Below, piece after piece: positions 47,327 to 56,552 of a DNA stretch of 58,563 nucleotides; the stretch's first letter is position 1, and each line of letters opens with the position of its first letter. A program made the translations under genes and the position numbers. Source of the DNA: Burkholderia sp. Ax-1719 (GTDB lineage: Bacteria > Pseudomonadota > Gammaproteobacteria > Burkholderiales > Burkholderiaceae). The notes under the pieces were generated by a model. The model was not told the DNA's origin, did not search any database, and worked only from the letters and a program-made list of their open reading frames with translations. Location of the stretch: positions 1 through 58,563 of the forward strand of contig NZ_VWWJ01000036.1 in NCBI RefSeq assembly GCF_011753055.1, read 5' to 3'.

Positions 47327-49330
47327 ATGAACCGCTTTCCCGCCAATCCTTCCGAGCCGTTCCGCCCGCGCGTCTGGGCGATGGGCATCAGCCGCCTGCG
47401 CGATCTGTTCCGCGATATCGCGGGCGAGTACGACGATCTGGCCGATCTGCGCGTGGTGCCGCGCGGCTTCGAGGAGGCGGTCGCGGAAATCGCGGCGGCG
47501 GGCCCGAACCAGCGCCCTGACGTGGTGGTGGCGGCCGGCTCGAACGGCACCTATCTGAAGGCGCGCATCGACTTGCCCGTGGTGCTCGTGCAGCCCACCG
47601 GCTTCGACGTGATGCAGGCGCTCGCGCGCGCGCGCCGCGAGGCTGATCTGGTCGCGCTCGTGACCTACGGCGAAACGCCGATGGAAGTGCGCCGCTTCGC
47701 GAGCGCCTACGGCCTCGACGTGGTGTTCGCCTCGTATCGCACCGTGCAGGACGCGGAAGCCTGCGTGCTCGATCTGCGCGATCGCGGCGTGGGCGCGGTG
47801 GTAGGACCGGGCCACGTCAACGATCTGGCGGCGCGCTTCGGCCTCGTGCCGTTTTTCGTCTATTCGCGTTCGTCGGTGCGTGCGGCTTTCGACAATGCGC
47901 TCGAAGTGGTGCAGGCCACCTGGCGCGAAACGCAGCGACGTCAGCGCCTGGACAGCGTGCTGCAGCATTTGCGCGATGGCGTGGTGGCGCTCGATGCGCG
48001 CGGGCGCGTGGAGGCGATCAACCAGCGCCTTGCGGGCGTGCTCGGCATCGATCCGGTGACGGCTTCCGGACAGCCGCTGGCGTCGCTCGCGCCCGACATC
48101 GCCTTCACGCTACCCGACGCCGATGGCGAATCGCTCGAAACCATCCGTGGCGTGAGTTATGTCGTGCATCGCGGACCGCTGGTCGATAACGGCGTGACGA
48201 CAGGCGCGGTGCTCACGTTCCAGGAATCGCGCGCGGTGGAGCGGCTCGACCGAACCTTGCGCACGCGCCAGCGCACGCAGCAGTTCGTGGCGCGTTACCG
48301 GATCGGCGATTTGAGCGGCGCGACGCCGGGCATCGCGCGCGTGCGCCAACTCGCGCAGCGCTACGCGAAATCCGATGCGACCGTGCTGATTCGCGGCGAA
48401 AGCGGCACGGGTAAGGAGATGGTCGCGCAGGGTATTCACCGCGAAAGTCCGCGGCGCGATTTTCCGTTCGTCGCGATCAATTGCGGTGCGTTTCCGGAGG
48501 CGCTGCTGGAGAGCGAGCTGTTCGGTTACGAGGAAGGCGCGTTCACGGGCGCGCGGCGCGGCGGCAAGGTCGGGCTGATCGAGGCGGCGCATCGCGGCAC
48601 GCTGTTTCTCGATGAAATCGGCGAAATGCCTTTGCCGCTGCAAAGCCGTTTGCTGCGCGTGTTGCAGGAGCGCGAAGTGGTGCGGCTGGGCGCGACGGAA
48701 CCGACGCGCGTCGATGTGCGTGTGGTGGCCGCGACGCACCGCGCGCTCACTGCGCAGATCGAAAGCGGAGCGTTTCGCGCCGATCTGTTCTATCGGCTGA
48801 ACATTCTGAATCTGGCGATTCCGCCGCTGCGCGAACGCCACGCCGACATTGTGCCGCTGGCGGCGGAATTGCTGCTGCAATCGGCGCGTCGCGAGCCGCG
48901 CGTGGCGCTGCGCATTCGCACCCAGGACGACGCGATGCGTGCGCTCGATGCCATCGGCCATGCGCTCGAACGCCATCCGTGGCCTGGCAACGTGCGCGAG
49001 TTGCAGAACGTGGTCGAGCGGATGGTGGTGGAACTGGCGGATTCGGATGTGGACGTGCTCACGCCTGAGGTGCTGCGCGCGATTGCGCCGGAGGTGTTCG
49101 AGACCGCGCGCAACGTCGCGCCCGACGCACGCGAAGCGGTGCAGGAGCCGCGCACCTTGCGCGAACGCAGTTTGACCGTGGAGGCTGATGAAATCCGTGC
49201 GGCGCTCGAAGCCTGCGGCGGCGACCGCGAGCGCGTGTGCGCGATGCTCGGCATCAGCAAGACGACTTTGTGGCGGCGTTTGAGCGCTGCGAAGAAGACG
49301 CCGTTGGTTGCCAGGCCTGAGCGTGACTAA
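47327..49330 (+). CDS. prpR: Sigma-54-dependent activator of propionate catabolism
   Basis: A 667-residue bacterial enhancer-binding protein. The N-terminal PrpR_N domain (about residues 14-190) senses 2-methylcitrate in known members. A PAS-like segment follows near 205-300. The AAA+ domain has Walker A G-E-S-G-T-G-K-E, the sigma-54 contact G-A-F-T-G-A-R and Walker B G-T-L-F-L-D-E-I-G-E. The C-terminal Fis-type HTH ends with M-L-G-I-S-K-T-T-L-W-R-R-L. ATG 47327 starts the conserved V-W-A-M-G-I-S-R-L region; earlier in-frame starts, GTG 47261 and ATG 47273, lie within the operator array and lack ribosome sites. It activates the divergent prp operon. Confidence 0.94.
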   Translation: MNRFPANPSEPFRPRVWAMGISRLRDLFRDIAGEYDDLADLRVVPRGFEEAVAEIAAAGPNQRPDVVVAAGSNGTYLKARIDLPVVLVQPTGFDVMQALARARREADLVALVTYGETPMEVRRFASAYGLDVVFASYRTVQDAEACVLDLRDRGVGAVVGPGHVNDLAARFGLVPFFVYSRSSVRAAFDNALEVVQATWRETQRRQRLDSVLQHLRDGVVALDARGRVEAINQRLAGVLGIDPVTASGQPLASLAPDIAFTLPDADGESLETIRGVSYVVHRGPLVDNGVTTGAVLTFQESRAVERLDRTLRTRQRTQQFVARYRIGDLSGATPGIARVRQLAQRYAKSDATVLIRGESGTGKEMVAQGIHRESPRRDFPFVAINCGAFPEALLESELFGYEEGAFTGARRGGKVGLIEAAHRGTLFLDEIGEMPLPLQSRLLRVLQEREVVRLGATEPTRVDVRVVAATHRALTAQIESGAFRADLFYRLNILNLAIPPLRERHADIVPLAAELLLQSARREPRVALRIRTQDDAMRALDAIGHALERHPWPGNVRELQNVVERMVVELADSDVDVLTPEVLRAIAPEVFETARNVAPDAREAVQEPRTLRERSLTVEADEIRAALEACGGDRERVCAMLGISKTTLWRRLSAAKKTPLVARPERD

Positions 49331-49347
49331 TTTGTTGCCGACCGGGA

Positions 49348-49983
49348 TCAGGTTGTTGCTTCAATCGACGCCATATAACTGGCGATATTGATTTTGGCGA
49401 AGCTGGCGAAGTGGACGACGAAAGAATCCTGCAACGGAAACGGGCTTTGAAGCAGACGCCACGATGCACTACGCAAACGATCTTTATAGCGCGCAAGCAT
49501 ATGTTCCGAAAACGCGCCCTGCTCGTAGGCGGGGCCTGCCCATACATCCGTGCACTCCCACGAACCTTCTCTTTTTTCCCATTTGCTGGCCGGAAACAAA
49601 CTCGCCCATGCTTTCATTAGCTCAAGACCTAATGGGCCTTTGCAGGCGAAAACGCCAGCATTGAATTTTGATGGCCAAAATGGATTGTCGGGAGAAAAGA
49701 CCATATTCTCATCGCCAACAAAGAGCGCTTCAACGGATAGATCGAAATTGTGAATTACCGCATCCGTATCGATCCATAGTGCTATGTCATAGCCTCGTTC
49801 CAGAAGATTGCCGATTAAATGCGGTTTTAGCCAATATGGTGGCAAATCTAAGTCGCAATTTCTGATGAAGAAATAATCGTACCCCTTGACTCTGGCGTAT
49901 TGCTTATTTCTCTCAATCAGACCAGAAAACGACGATATTTCATCGTCGTCGCGATTATCGAACTGAACGATTGCTACTTTCAT
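49348..49983 (-). CDS. GMA12/MNN10-like glycosyltransferase, low GC
   Basis: A 211-residue soluble protein of the GT34-like (PF05637) galactosyl/xylosyltransferase fold. M-K-V-A-I-V-Q-F-D opens the nucleotide-sugar fold, Y-D-I-A-L-W-I-D-T-D-A-V-I-H at 65-78 holds the D72-x-D74 metal-binding motif, and F-N-A-G-V-F-A-C-K-G plus S-F-V-V-H-F-A complete the family pattern, best known from fungi and plants. The gene is visibly AT-richer than its neighbours (one 60-base stretch at 49681 has 47% GC), and no sugar-biosynthesis or export genes are adjacent. Recent acquisition is likely. ATG 49983 is preferred over an in-frame start at 50010. Confidence 0.72.
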   Translation of the reverse strand: MKVAIVQFDNRDDDEISSFSGLIERNKQYARVKGYDYFFIRNCDLDLPPYWLKPHLIGNLLERGYDIALWIDTDAVIHNFDLSVEALFVGDENMVFSPDNPFWPSKFNAGVFACKGPLGLELMKAWASLFPASKWEKREGSWECTDVWAGPAYEQGAFSEHMLARYKDRLRSASWRLLQSPFPLQDSFVVHFASFAKINIASYMASIEATT

Positions 49984-50248
49984 AATGTATCTGGATTGGA
50001 TGGTTCGCATCCGCTAGACGCAGGGCAACAGGTGCGATCGTGACCGCAGATCGGTCCGCACAATACATCAATCCAGATATCAGGAAATTGGGGTTGCTGC
50101 TCACACTGCCTGGAGAACGGCTAGTCATTGATTTTCGTCAAAGTCAGAAAATCGGGAAAGCCTGTGCTGCGGAAAATAGGGTGGGAAACGGTCGTGCGCC
50201 AGATTTGCCATTGCATTGGATAGGGACGCACGACCTCCCGCAGTAACC

Positions 50249-50641
50249 TCAGTTCTTCACGCCGTTGAGCAACTGCGCCACCACGCCGTGCAGTTGCAGC
50301 ACATCAGGACTCTTCTGCAGCAGCGCCTGGTAGCGCTCGAAGAATTCCGCCGATTCCTCGCCGGAAAACAGCGCCGTCACGCCTTCGGCCGCACCGATGC
50401 GGTCTTCGGGTTGGGCGTCCTTCGCGTCCAGCGTTTCGTCGACATTGGCGATCACCGTCGAAAGCGGCATCAGCCAGCGAAATCCCGTGCCGTTGATGAG
50501 CACCTGCAAAAAGGCCGCGGGCGTGGTCGGGCCGAATTCGCGCTCGTATTCGGCGCGCTCGTGATCGAGCATGGCCTTGTGCAGATTGAGCAGCGGCTTG
50601 CGGACTTCGGAGAGAAATTGAATCGCGCGGGCTTCGTCCAT
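50249..50641 (-). CDS. Conserved small hypothetical protein
   Basis: A 130-residue, acidic, mostly helical protein with no signal peptide or membrane segment. F-L-S-E-V-R-K-P-L-L-N-L-H-K-A-M-L-D-H-E-R-A-E-Y-E begins as two amphipathic helices (shown here as spaced residues), and G-F-R-W-L-M-P-L-S-T-V-I-A-N-V-D-E follows. I do not recognise a family. AAGGAG eight bases before ATG 50641 and normal high-GC codon use show that it is a real gene. It lies between the low-GC glycosyltransferase and the divergent iorA. Confidence 0.75.
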   Translation of the reverse strand: MDEARAIQFLSEVRKPLLNLHKAMLDHERAEYEREFGPTTPAAFLQVLINGTGFRWLMPLSTVIANVDETLDAKDAQPEDRIGAAEGVTALFSGEESAEFFERYQALLQKSPDVLQLHGVVAQLLNGVKN

Positions 50642-50949
50642 CGTGGCGGCTCCTTGGGTGTGCATGAAGGGCTGTATATGCGTGCATTATTGAGCGGCTT
50701 CAAGGGATGGTAGCGCAAGGCCAGAACGCATGTCGTTATGGAGCGGTCGGCATCCCATTGGCATCCTTGTCAGCGCGCGAATAAAGTCGGCGCTACACTC
50801 GCGCAGTCCTCGCAAGGCCGCATTCGCGCGCCCCTCGCGCAAATGTCCCACGATTTGCGCAGGTTGCTGGAACAACGCGCAGGTATGGCCTTCGATTGAT
50901 CGAACGCAGTCAACAATCATCGATATCCCCCACAGCGGAGAGCCGCCTC

Positions 50950-51405
50950 ATGACGACGCTAATTATCAATGGCGAGACCCACACGATCGACGCGCCACCC
51001 GACATGCCGCTGCTCTGGGTGCTGCGCGACCTCATCGGCCTGACGGGCACCAAATTCGGCTGCGGCATCGCGCAATGCGGCGCCTGCACCGTGCATCTGG
51101 ACGGCGAGGCGACGCGCTCTTGCGTGCTGCCGGTCGCCGCGCTCGAAGGCCGCAAGATCACGACGATCGAAGCCGTGGGCGCGACGCCCGCCGGCCAGAA
51201 AGTGCAGAAGGCATGGCGCGAGATCGACGTGGTGCAGTGCGGCTACTGCCAGTCGGGGCAGGTGATGTCGGCGGCGGCGCTGATCGCGCAGAACGCCAAC
51301 CCCAGCGACGCGGATATCGATGCCGCCATGGCCGGCAACATCTGCCGCTGCGGCACCTATAGCCGCATCCGCGCGGCCATCAAGCAAGCAGCGAAGGAGG
51401 CCTGA
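50950..51405 (+). CDS. iorA: 2Fe-2S subunit of an IorA-type molybdenum oxidase
   Basis: A 151-residue small subunit with two 2Fe-2S clusters: plant-type C38, C43, C46, C58 (F-G-C-G-I-A-Q-C-G-A-C-T-V-H) and the second set C97, C100, C132, C134 (Q-C-G-Y-C-Q-S-G-Q and I-C-R-C-G-T-Y). It passes electrons from the molybdenum subunit to the cytochrome. GGAGAG lies nine to ten bases before the ATG at 50950. The large subunit starts three bases after its stop codon and the cytochrome follows, giving the standard IorAB-cytochrome order of isoquinoline/aldehyde oxidases. Confidence 0.92.
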   Translation: MTTLIINGETHTIDAPPDMPLLWVLRDLIGLTGTKFGCGIAQCGACTVHLDGEATRSCVLPVAALEGRKITTIEAVGATPAGQKVQKAWREIDVVQCGYCQSGQVMSAAALIAQNANPSDADIDAAMAGNICRCGTYSRIRAAIKQAAKEA

Positions 51406-51408
51406 GCG

Positions 51409-53652
51409 ATGTCACAAGGTCTTCTTGACGCGGGCAAAGGCGCGGCGCGCGCGGCTCCGGCGGCAACGGTTTCGCGGCGCGCGTTCCTCAAGCTGGGCGC
51501 GGCGGCGGGCGGCGGTCTGCTGCTCGGTTTCAGTTTCGACGCGGGCGCGCAGGGCGACAGCGCCGCGCGCAAATCGGTGGTAGGCGGCGACGGCAACGAA
51601 GCGCCGCAGGACGGCGTGTTCGAGCCGAACGCCTTCGTGCAGATCGACCGCACCGGCAAGGTCACGCTCATCATCCCCAAGGTGGAGATGGGGCAGGGCG
51701 TCTACACGTCGATTCCGATGCTGATCGCCGAAGAGCTGGAAGTGCCGCTCGACAGCGTCACGCTCGATCACGCGCCGCCAGACGCGACGCGCTTCACCGA
51801 TCCGCTGCTCGGAGGGCAATTGACGGGCGGCTCGACCTCGATCCGCTATGCGTGGGAACCGATGCGCCGCGCTGGCGCGACGGCGCGCGTGGCACTGATC
51901 GCGGCGGCGGCGCAGCAATGGAGCGTGGATGCCGGCGAATGCCACGCGAAAAACGGCGAAGTCCTGCACGACGCCAGCGGGCGGCGCGCCTCGTACGGCC
52001 AACTAGTGGACGCGGCGGCGAAGCTGCCCGCGCCGCAGAACGTGGCGCTCAAGAATCCGAAGGATTTCACCCTCATCGGCAAGCCGACCAGGCGGCTCGA
52101 TTCGCCGGAAAAAGTCGATGGCTCGGCGCTGTTCGGTCTCGACGTGCGTCTGCCCGACATGGTCTACGCGGCCATCGTCAATTGTCCGGTGTTCGGCGGC
52201 ACGCTCGCGCGCGTGGACGACACGCACGCCAGGCAGATTCCCGGCGTCACGCAGATCGTCAAGATCGACAACGGCGTGGCCGTGATCGGCGCGCATACCT
52301 GGGCCGCGAAGCGCGGCGCGGCGGCGCTCGTGATCGAGTGGAACGAGGGTGCGGCGGCGAATCTGTCGATGCGTCAGATCGTCGGCGATCTGGCCAATGC
52401 GGCGCAGCAGCAGCCGGGCGCGGTCGCGCGCAAGGACGGCGACGTGCAGCAGGCGTTCGGCGGCGCGAAAACGCGCGTCGATGCGGTCTATCAGCAGCCC
52501 TTCCTCGCGCACGCGACGATGGAGCCGATCAACTGCACCGTCCATGTTCGCGCCGATGCCTGCGAAATCTGGGTCGGCACCCAGGTGCCTACGCGCGCCA
52601 TCGACGCGGGCGTGGCCGTCACGGGTCTCAAGCCCGAACAGATCGTGCTGCACAACCACCTGCTGGGCGGCGGCTTTGGGCGGCGTCTGGAAGTCGATGC
52701 CATCACCCAGGCGCTCAAGGTCGGCAAGCAGGTGAATACGCCCGTGAAGGTGTTCTGGACGCGCGAGGAAGACATCCAGCACGACATGTACCGGCCGTTC
52801 TACTACGACCGCATCTCGGCCGGGCTCGACGCCAATGGCAAGCCGGTGGCGTGGCAGCATCGTATCGTCGGCTCGTCGATCATGGCGCGTTTCGCGCCGC
52901 CCGCCTTCAAGAACGGCATCGATCCGGACGCGGTGGAAGTGGCCGCCGATCTGCCCTACGACCTGCCGAACCAGTTGATCGAATACGTGCGCCAGGAGCC
53001 GCATACGGTGCCGACGGCCTTCTGGCGCGGCGTCGGGCCGACGCGCGGCACCTTCGTGGTGGAGAGTTTTATCGACGAATGCGCCGTAGCGGCCAAGACC
53101 GATCCGGTGCAGTACCGGCGCAATCTGCTGGGCAAGTCGCCGCGTGCGCTGGGCGTGCTCGACGTCGCCACGCGCGCCGCCAACTGGGGACCGCCAATGC
53201 CGAAGGGGCAAGGGCGCGGCGTTTCGGTGATGCACGCGTTCGGCAGTTTCTTTGCGATGGTCGCCGACGTGACCGTGACCAACGGCGAAGTGCGCGTGAA
53301 CCGCGTGGTGGCAGCCGTCGATTGCGGCATGGTGGTGAACCCGACCACCATCGAGGCGCAGGTGCAGGGCGGCATCGTGTTCGGCATTTCGGCGGCGCTG
53401 TATAGCGAAATCACGATCGAGCGCGGCCGCGTTCAGCAGCGCAATTTCACCGACTACCGCATCCTGCGCATCGACGAAGCGCCGGTGATCGAAGTGCATA
53501 TCGTGCCGAGCGGGGAAGCGCCGGGCGGGATCGGCGAGCCGGGCACGGCGGCGCTCGCGCCTGCGGTGACCAATGCGATCTACGCGGCCACGGGCCAGCG
53601 GCTGCGGCATCTGCCCGTGGGACGCCAGCTCATGAACACGAAAACCGCCTGA
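51409..53652 (+). CDS. iorB: Molybdenum-cofactor subunit (IorB-type oxidoreductase)
   Basis: A 747-residue xanthine-oxidase-family large subunit of the IorB branch. A Tat signal S-R-R-A-F-L-K-L-G at about 22-30 with a hydrophobic stretch and A-G-A-Q indicates export to the periplasm. Mo-cofactor contacts include G-G-G-F-G-R-R-L near 422-429, A-F-W-R-G-V-G near 535-541, and the catalytic Glu in G-I-G-E-P-G-T-A-A near 705-713. IorB-type enzymes oxidise aldehydes or hydroxylate N-heterocycles; the actual substrate cannot be read from sequence. It is cotranscribed with the iron-sulfur subunit and the cytochrome. Confidence 0.92.
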   Translation: MSQGLLDAGKGAARAAPAATVSRRAFLKLGAAAGGGLLLGFSFDAGAQGDSAARKSVVGGDGNEAPQDGVFEPNAFVQIDRTGKVTLIIPKVEMGQGVYTSIPMLIAEELEVPLDSVTLDHAPPDATRFTDPLLGGQLTGGSTSIRYAWEPMRRAGATARVALIAAAAQQWSVDAGECHAKNGEVLHDASGRRASYGQLVDAAAKLPAPQNVALKNPKDFTLIGKPTRRLDSPEKVDGSALFGLDVRLPDMVYAAIVNCPVFGGTLARVDDTHARQIPGVTQIVKIDNGVAVIGAHTWAAKRGAAALVIEWNEGAAANLSMRQIVGDLANAAQQQPGAVARKDGDVQQAFGGAKTRVDAVYQQPFLAHATMEPINCTVHVRADACEIWVGTQVPTRAIDAGVAVTGLKPEQIVLHNHLLGGGFGRRLEVDAITQALKVGKQVNTPVKVFWTREEDIQHDMYRPFYYDRISAGLDANGKPVAWQHRIVGSSIMARFAPPAFKNGIDPDAVEVAADLPYDLPNQLIEYVRQEPHTVPTAFWRGVGPTRGTFVVESFIDECAVAAKTDPVQYRRNLLGKSPRALGVLDVATRAANWGPPMPKGQGRGVSVMHAFGSFFAMVADVTVTNGEVRVNRVVAAVDCGMVVNPTTIEAQVQGGIVFGISAALYSEITIERGRVQQRNFTDYRILRIDEAPVIEVHIVPSGEAPGGIGEPGTAALAPAVTNAIYAATGQRLRHLPVGRQLMNTKTA

Positions 53653-53663
53653 GGAGGACGACG

Positions 53664-55058
53664 ATGAAGCCTTTCAACGCATCCTCCATCGCGCGAGGAT
53701 TTGCTACTAACTGTCTAGCCGCTGCGGCGCTTGCGAGCACGATCGCATTCGCGCCGGGTTCCGCTTTCGCTGCGGATTCCAACGCGGATTCCAGCGCGCC
53801 TTCCAGCGCAGACGCCACCATGATCCAGCGCGGCGCGTATCTCGCGCAGGCGGGCGACTGCGCGGCCTGCCACACAGCGCCGGGCGGCAAGCCCTTCGCG
53901 GGCGGCCTGCCGATGAGCACGCCGCTCGGCCATATCTACACCACCAACATCACGCCCGATCCGAACACGGGCATCGGCGGTTATACGCTCGACGACTTCA
54001 CGCGCGCGATGCGCGAGGGCGTGGCGAAGGACGGCCACAACCTCTATCCGGCGATGCCGTATCCGTCCTACGCCAAAGTGCGAGACGACGACGTGGCCGC
54101 GCTCTATGCGTACTTCATGCACGGCGTGCAGCCGGTCAAACAGGCCAATCGCGACAGCGATATCAAATGGCCGATGAACATGCGCTGGCCGCTCAAGCTC
54201 TGGAATCTCGTGTTCCTCAAGAAGGGCGTGTACCAGGACAAGCCGGGCAAGGATGAGGCGTGGAATCGCGGCGCGTATCTGGTGCAGGGTCTCGGACACT
54301 GCGGCTCGTGTCATACGCCGCGCGGCATCGGCTTCAATGAGCAGGCGCTGGACGAAAGCGGCACCGAGTTCCTGACCGGCGCGCTGCTCGACAACTGGTT
54401 CGCTTCGAACCTCACGGGCGAGCACAACACCGGGCTCGGGCGCTGGAGTCAGGCCGATCTCGCGCAGTTCCTCAAGACGGGGGCGAACCAGCACGCGTCG
54501 GCGTTTGGCGCGATGACGAGCGTCATCAACAACAGCACGCAGGCAATGAACGACGCCGATGTCAACGCGATCGCGGGCTATCTCAAGTCGCTTCCGCCAG
54601 CGGGCGGCAACGGCGGCCCGGCCTACGCCTACGATCCGCAGGCGACGAAGGTGTCGCTGTCGCGGCCCGCGAACGATGCGGGCGCGCGCGTCTACACGGC
54701 CTATTGCATGCACTGTCACGGCGTCGACGGACGCGGCTTCGCGCCCATGTTCGCGCCACTCGCGGGTAATCCGAATGTGCTGGAAAAAGAGGCCGCGTCG
54801 CTCATCAACGTGACGCTCAATGGCACCGGCGACCTCGTGATCCAGGGCATCCCCGCGCCGTATCCGATGCCGCCGTATCGCGATCAGCTCAACGACCAGC
54901 AGATCGCCGATGTGCTGAGCTTTATCCGCGCGGGCTGGAACAATCGGGCGGGCGCAGGGGCGGGCGCGGTGGGCGCAGGCGACGTCGCGAAGCTGCGGGC
55001 GGCGACGCAGCCGGAGTCGCAGGCCGGATCCGGGTCCGATTCGCAGGCCGCGCAATGA
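53664..55058 (+). CDS. Triheme cytochrome c electron acceptor
   Basis: A 464-residue periplasmic cytochrome with a signal peptide ending near residue 37 (P-G-S-A-F-A-A). Three haem sites are seen: C-A-A-C-H at 66-70, C-G-S-C-H at about 213-217 and C-M-H-C-H at about 348-352, giving three cytochrome c domains like the subunit of membrane alcohol and aldehyde dehydrogenases. No C-terminal membrane helix is present. GAGGAG lies eight bases before the ATG. It should pass electrons from IorAB to the respiratory chain. Its stop overlaps the next start as ATGA. Confidence 0.93.
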   Translation: MKPFNASSIARGFATNCLAAAALASTIAFAPGSAFAADSNADSSAPSSADATMIQRGAYLAQAGDCAACHTAPGGKPFAGGLPMSTPLGHIYTTNITPDPNTGIGGYTLDDFTRAMREGVAKDGHNLYPAMPYPSYAKVRDDDVAALYAYFMHGVQPVKQANRDSDIKWPMNMRWPLKLWNLVFLKKGVYQDKPGKDEAWNRGAYLVQGLGHCGSCHTPRGIGFNEQALDESGTEFLTGALLDNWFASNLTGEHNTGLGRWSQADLAQFLKTGANQHASAFGAMTSVINNSTQAMNDADVNAIAGYLKSLPPAGGNGGPAYAYDPQATKVSLSRPANDAGARVYTAYCMHCHGVDGRGFAPMFAPLAGNPNVLEKEAASLINVTLNGTGDLVIQGIPAPYPMPPYRDQLNDQQIADVLSFIRAGWNNRAGAGAGAVGAGDVAKLRAATQPESQAGSGSDSQAAQ

Positions 55059-55711
55059 AGCGTGCGGCGGCTGTCAGTGCGTTAGAGGCTGTGGCCGCCG
55101 CGCCCTTGCCGATCGTGCCGCTGCGGCGCGACGATCTGCCCGTCGAGACCGCTGCGCTCGCGCGCTTCATGGTCGGCAAGTATCTGGTTCATGAGCAGCC
55201 CGAGGGGCGGCGGGTGGGGCGCCTCGTCGAGATCGAGGGCTATCCGCCCGGAGACTCCACCGGACACGCTTTTATCGGGCCGCGCGCGTGGAATGCCTCG
55301 CTCTTTCTCTCGCGCGGGCATGCCTATGTGCGGCTGACCTATGGCGTCTCGTACATGCTCAATATGTCGAGCGAGCGGGAGGGCGTGGGGGCGGGCGTGC
55401 TGTTTCGCGCCGTGGAGCCGCTCGAAGGCGTGGACGCGATGGCGGCGCGCAGGCCGCTCGCGCCGCTGCGCGATCTCACGCGCGGGCCCGGCAAACTGAC
55501 GCAGGCGTTCGGGATCGGCGCGGGTTTCGACGGCGTCGATCTGTGCGCGGGCGTGGGCTTGTGGATCGGGCAGATCGTCGCCGATGCGCCGCCGAATGTC
55601 GGCGTGACCACGCGCATCGGGCTGTCGCGCGAACAGGACCGGCCGCTGCGTTTTTACGAAATCGCCAATCCTTTTGTCAGTGGCCCTCGAAAATTGCTGG
55701 AAAGCCGCTAA
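55055..55711 (+). CDS. DNA-3-methyladenine glycosylase (AAG/Mpg type)
   Basis: A 218-residue base-excision repair enzyme of the AAG family. V-E-I-E-G-Y at about 56-61 contains the catalytic Glu; H-A-F-I-G-P-R, G-H-A-Y-V-R-L-T-Y-G-V-S-Y and G-P-G-K-L-T-Q-A-F-G-I are the standard family landmarks for base flipping and DNA binding. Y-P-P-G-D-S-T-G-H replaces the usual Y-x-G-x-x-D-x-A-S-H. It overlaps the cytochrome gene by four bases, so the two are cotranscribed and probably coupled, an unusual partner for an oxidase operon; alkylation damage is the known substrate class. Confidence 0.92.
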   Translation: MKRAAAVSALEAVAAAPLPIVPLRRDDLPVETAALARFMVGKYLVHEQPEGRRVGRLVEIEGYPPGDSTGHAFIGPRAWNASLFLSRGHAYVRLTYGVSYMLNMSSEREGVGAGVLFRAVEPLEGVDAMAARRPLAPLRDLTRGPGKLTQAFGIGAGFDGVDLCAGVGLWIGQIVADAPPNVGVTTRIGLSREQDRPLRFYEIANPFVSGPRKLLESR

Positions 55712-55903
55712 AAACGGGTTCGAACGCTGATTGACGGCGATTCTTGCATCCGCCGCATTGTTGCTCATAGCGGAACTGTATTTTGGAGAAATAAGTATTT
55801 TCCCTGATCGCTTGCCTTCCTAGACTACATGCACTGGCCCGACGCATCGCGCATATCCACGCGGAGTCGAGGCCCGGCACAACAAGCGATGGAGGTAAAT
55901 ATC

Positions 55904-56254
55904 ATGAAGTCCCGTACCCTGATTCAAGCCGCAATCGTCGCGGCGCTCGTGGCCGCACCGGCGCTGTCGTTCGCCCAGTCGGTGGACCAGAACAATGCCC
56001 CCAAGACGCGCGCCGAAGTGCGCGCCGAACTCGTCCAGATCGAGCAGGCCGGCTACAACCCCGCCATTGCCGATGACGCCACGTATCCGCGTGATATCCA
56101 GGCAGCGGAAGCGCGCGTTTCGCAGCAGCAAGGCGTCGCGCAGACCCAGCCGTCGGCCGACACGGGCTACGGCGGCGCTTCGATGGGCTCGTCGCAGTCG
56201 GGCGCCCAGCCTGCGCAGATCGCGCCGTCGCAACGCGTGTATTTCGGCAACTAA
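55904..56254 (+). CDS. DUF4148 secreted protein
   Basis: A 116-residue exported protein. A signal peptide at 1-24 (A-A-I-V-A-A-L-V-A-A-P-A-L-S-F-A) precedes the DUF4148 core: K-T-R-A-E-V-R-A-E-L-V-Q-I-E-Q-A-G-Y-N-P (shown as separate residues) and Y-P-R-D-I-Q-A-A-E-A-R-V. The C-terminal third is Gln/Ser/Gly-rich. The family is common and often multi-copy in Burkholderiaceae; its function is unknown. A strong GGAGG eight bases before ATG 55904 suggests good expression; a terminator follows at 56463. Confidence 0.88.
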   Translation: MKSRTLIQAAIVAALVAAPALSFAQSVDQNNAPKTRAEVRAELVQIEQAGYNPAIADDATYPRDIQAAEARVSQQQGVAQTQPSADTGYGGASMGSSQSGAQPAQIAPSQRVYFGN

Positions 56255-56332
56255 GTTCGGTAACCAAGTCCGACAACCAGGTTTCGGCCACCAGGCTTTA
56301 GCTGGCCATCCCAAAGTCGCGGCGCGACGGAC

Positions 56333-56359
56333 ACGCGGCCTGCGTTGCGCAGGCCGCGT
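56333..56359. other. Strong hairpin after the DUF4148 gene
   Basis: ACGCGGCCTGCG (56333-56344) pairs perfectly with 56348-56359 around a TTG loop. No T-run follows. It lies about 80 bases beyond the DUF4148 stop, ahead of the intrinsic terminator at 56463. The rest of 56255-56552 has no recognisable gene. Confidence 0.5.
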
Positions 56360-56462
56360 CCGATACCTTCGTGGATTGACTGGTGGTTTGACTGTCACGC
56401 CGCGACTCGCGTCTTCGCGCGAATTTTCATGCGTGGAACCTCCGCCGCCGAAAGGTGGCTTC

Positions 56463-56492
56463 GCCCAACCCGCCCCCGGATTGGGCTTTTTT
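56463..56492 (+). terminator. Rho-independent terminator after DUF4148
   Basis: GCCCAA (56463-56468) pairs with TTGGGC (56481-56486) and three more pairs close the inner part around a CCCC loop; six T follow at 56487-56492. It faces the end of the convergent CBS gene. Confidence 0.85.
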
Positions 56493-56552
56493 CGCAGCGT
56501 CTGTGGCGTTAAAGCGTCTGAAGCGTCGGGACAACGTCGTCGGATGCCAAGG

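Noticed and set aside
50040..50246. A 68-codon frame in the AT-richer gap before the hypothetical gene
   Set aside because: No ribosome site, no recognisable family and unconvincing composition; it may be chance.
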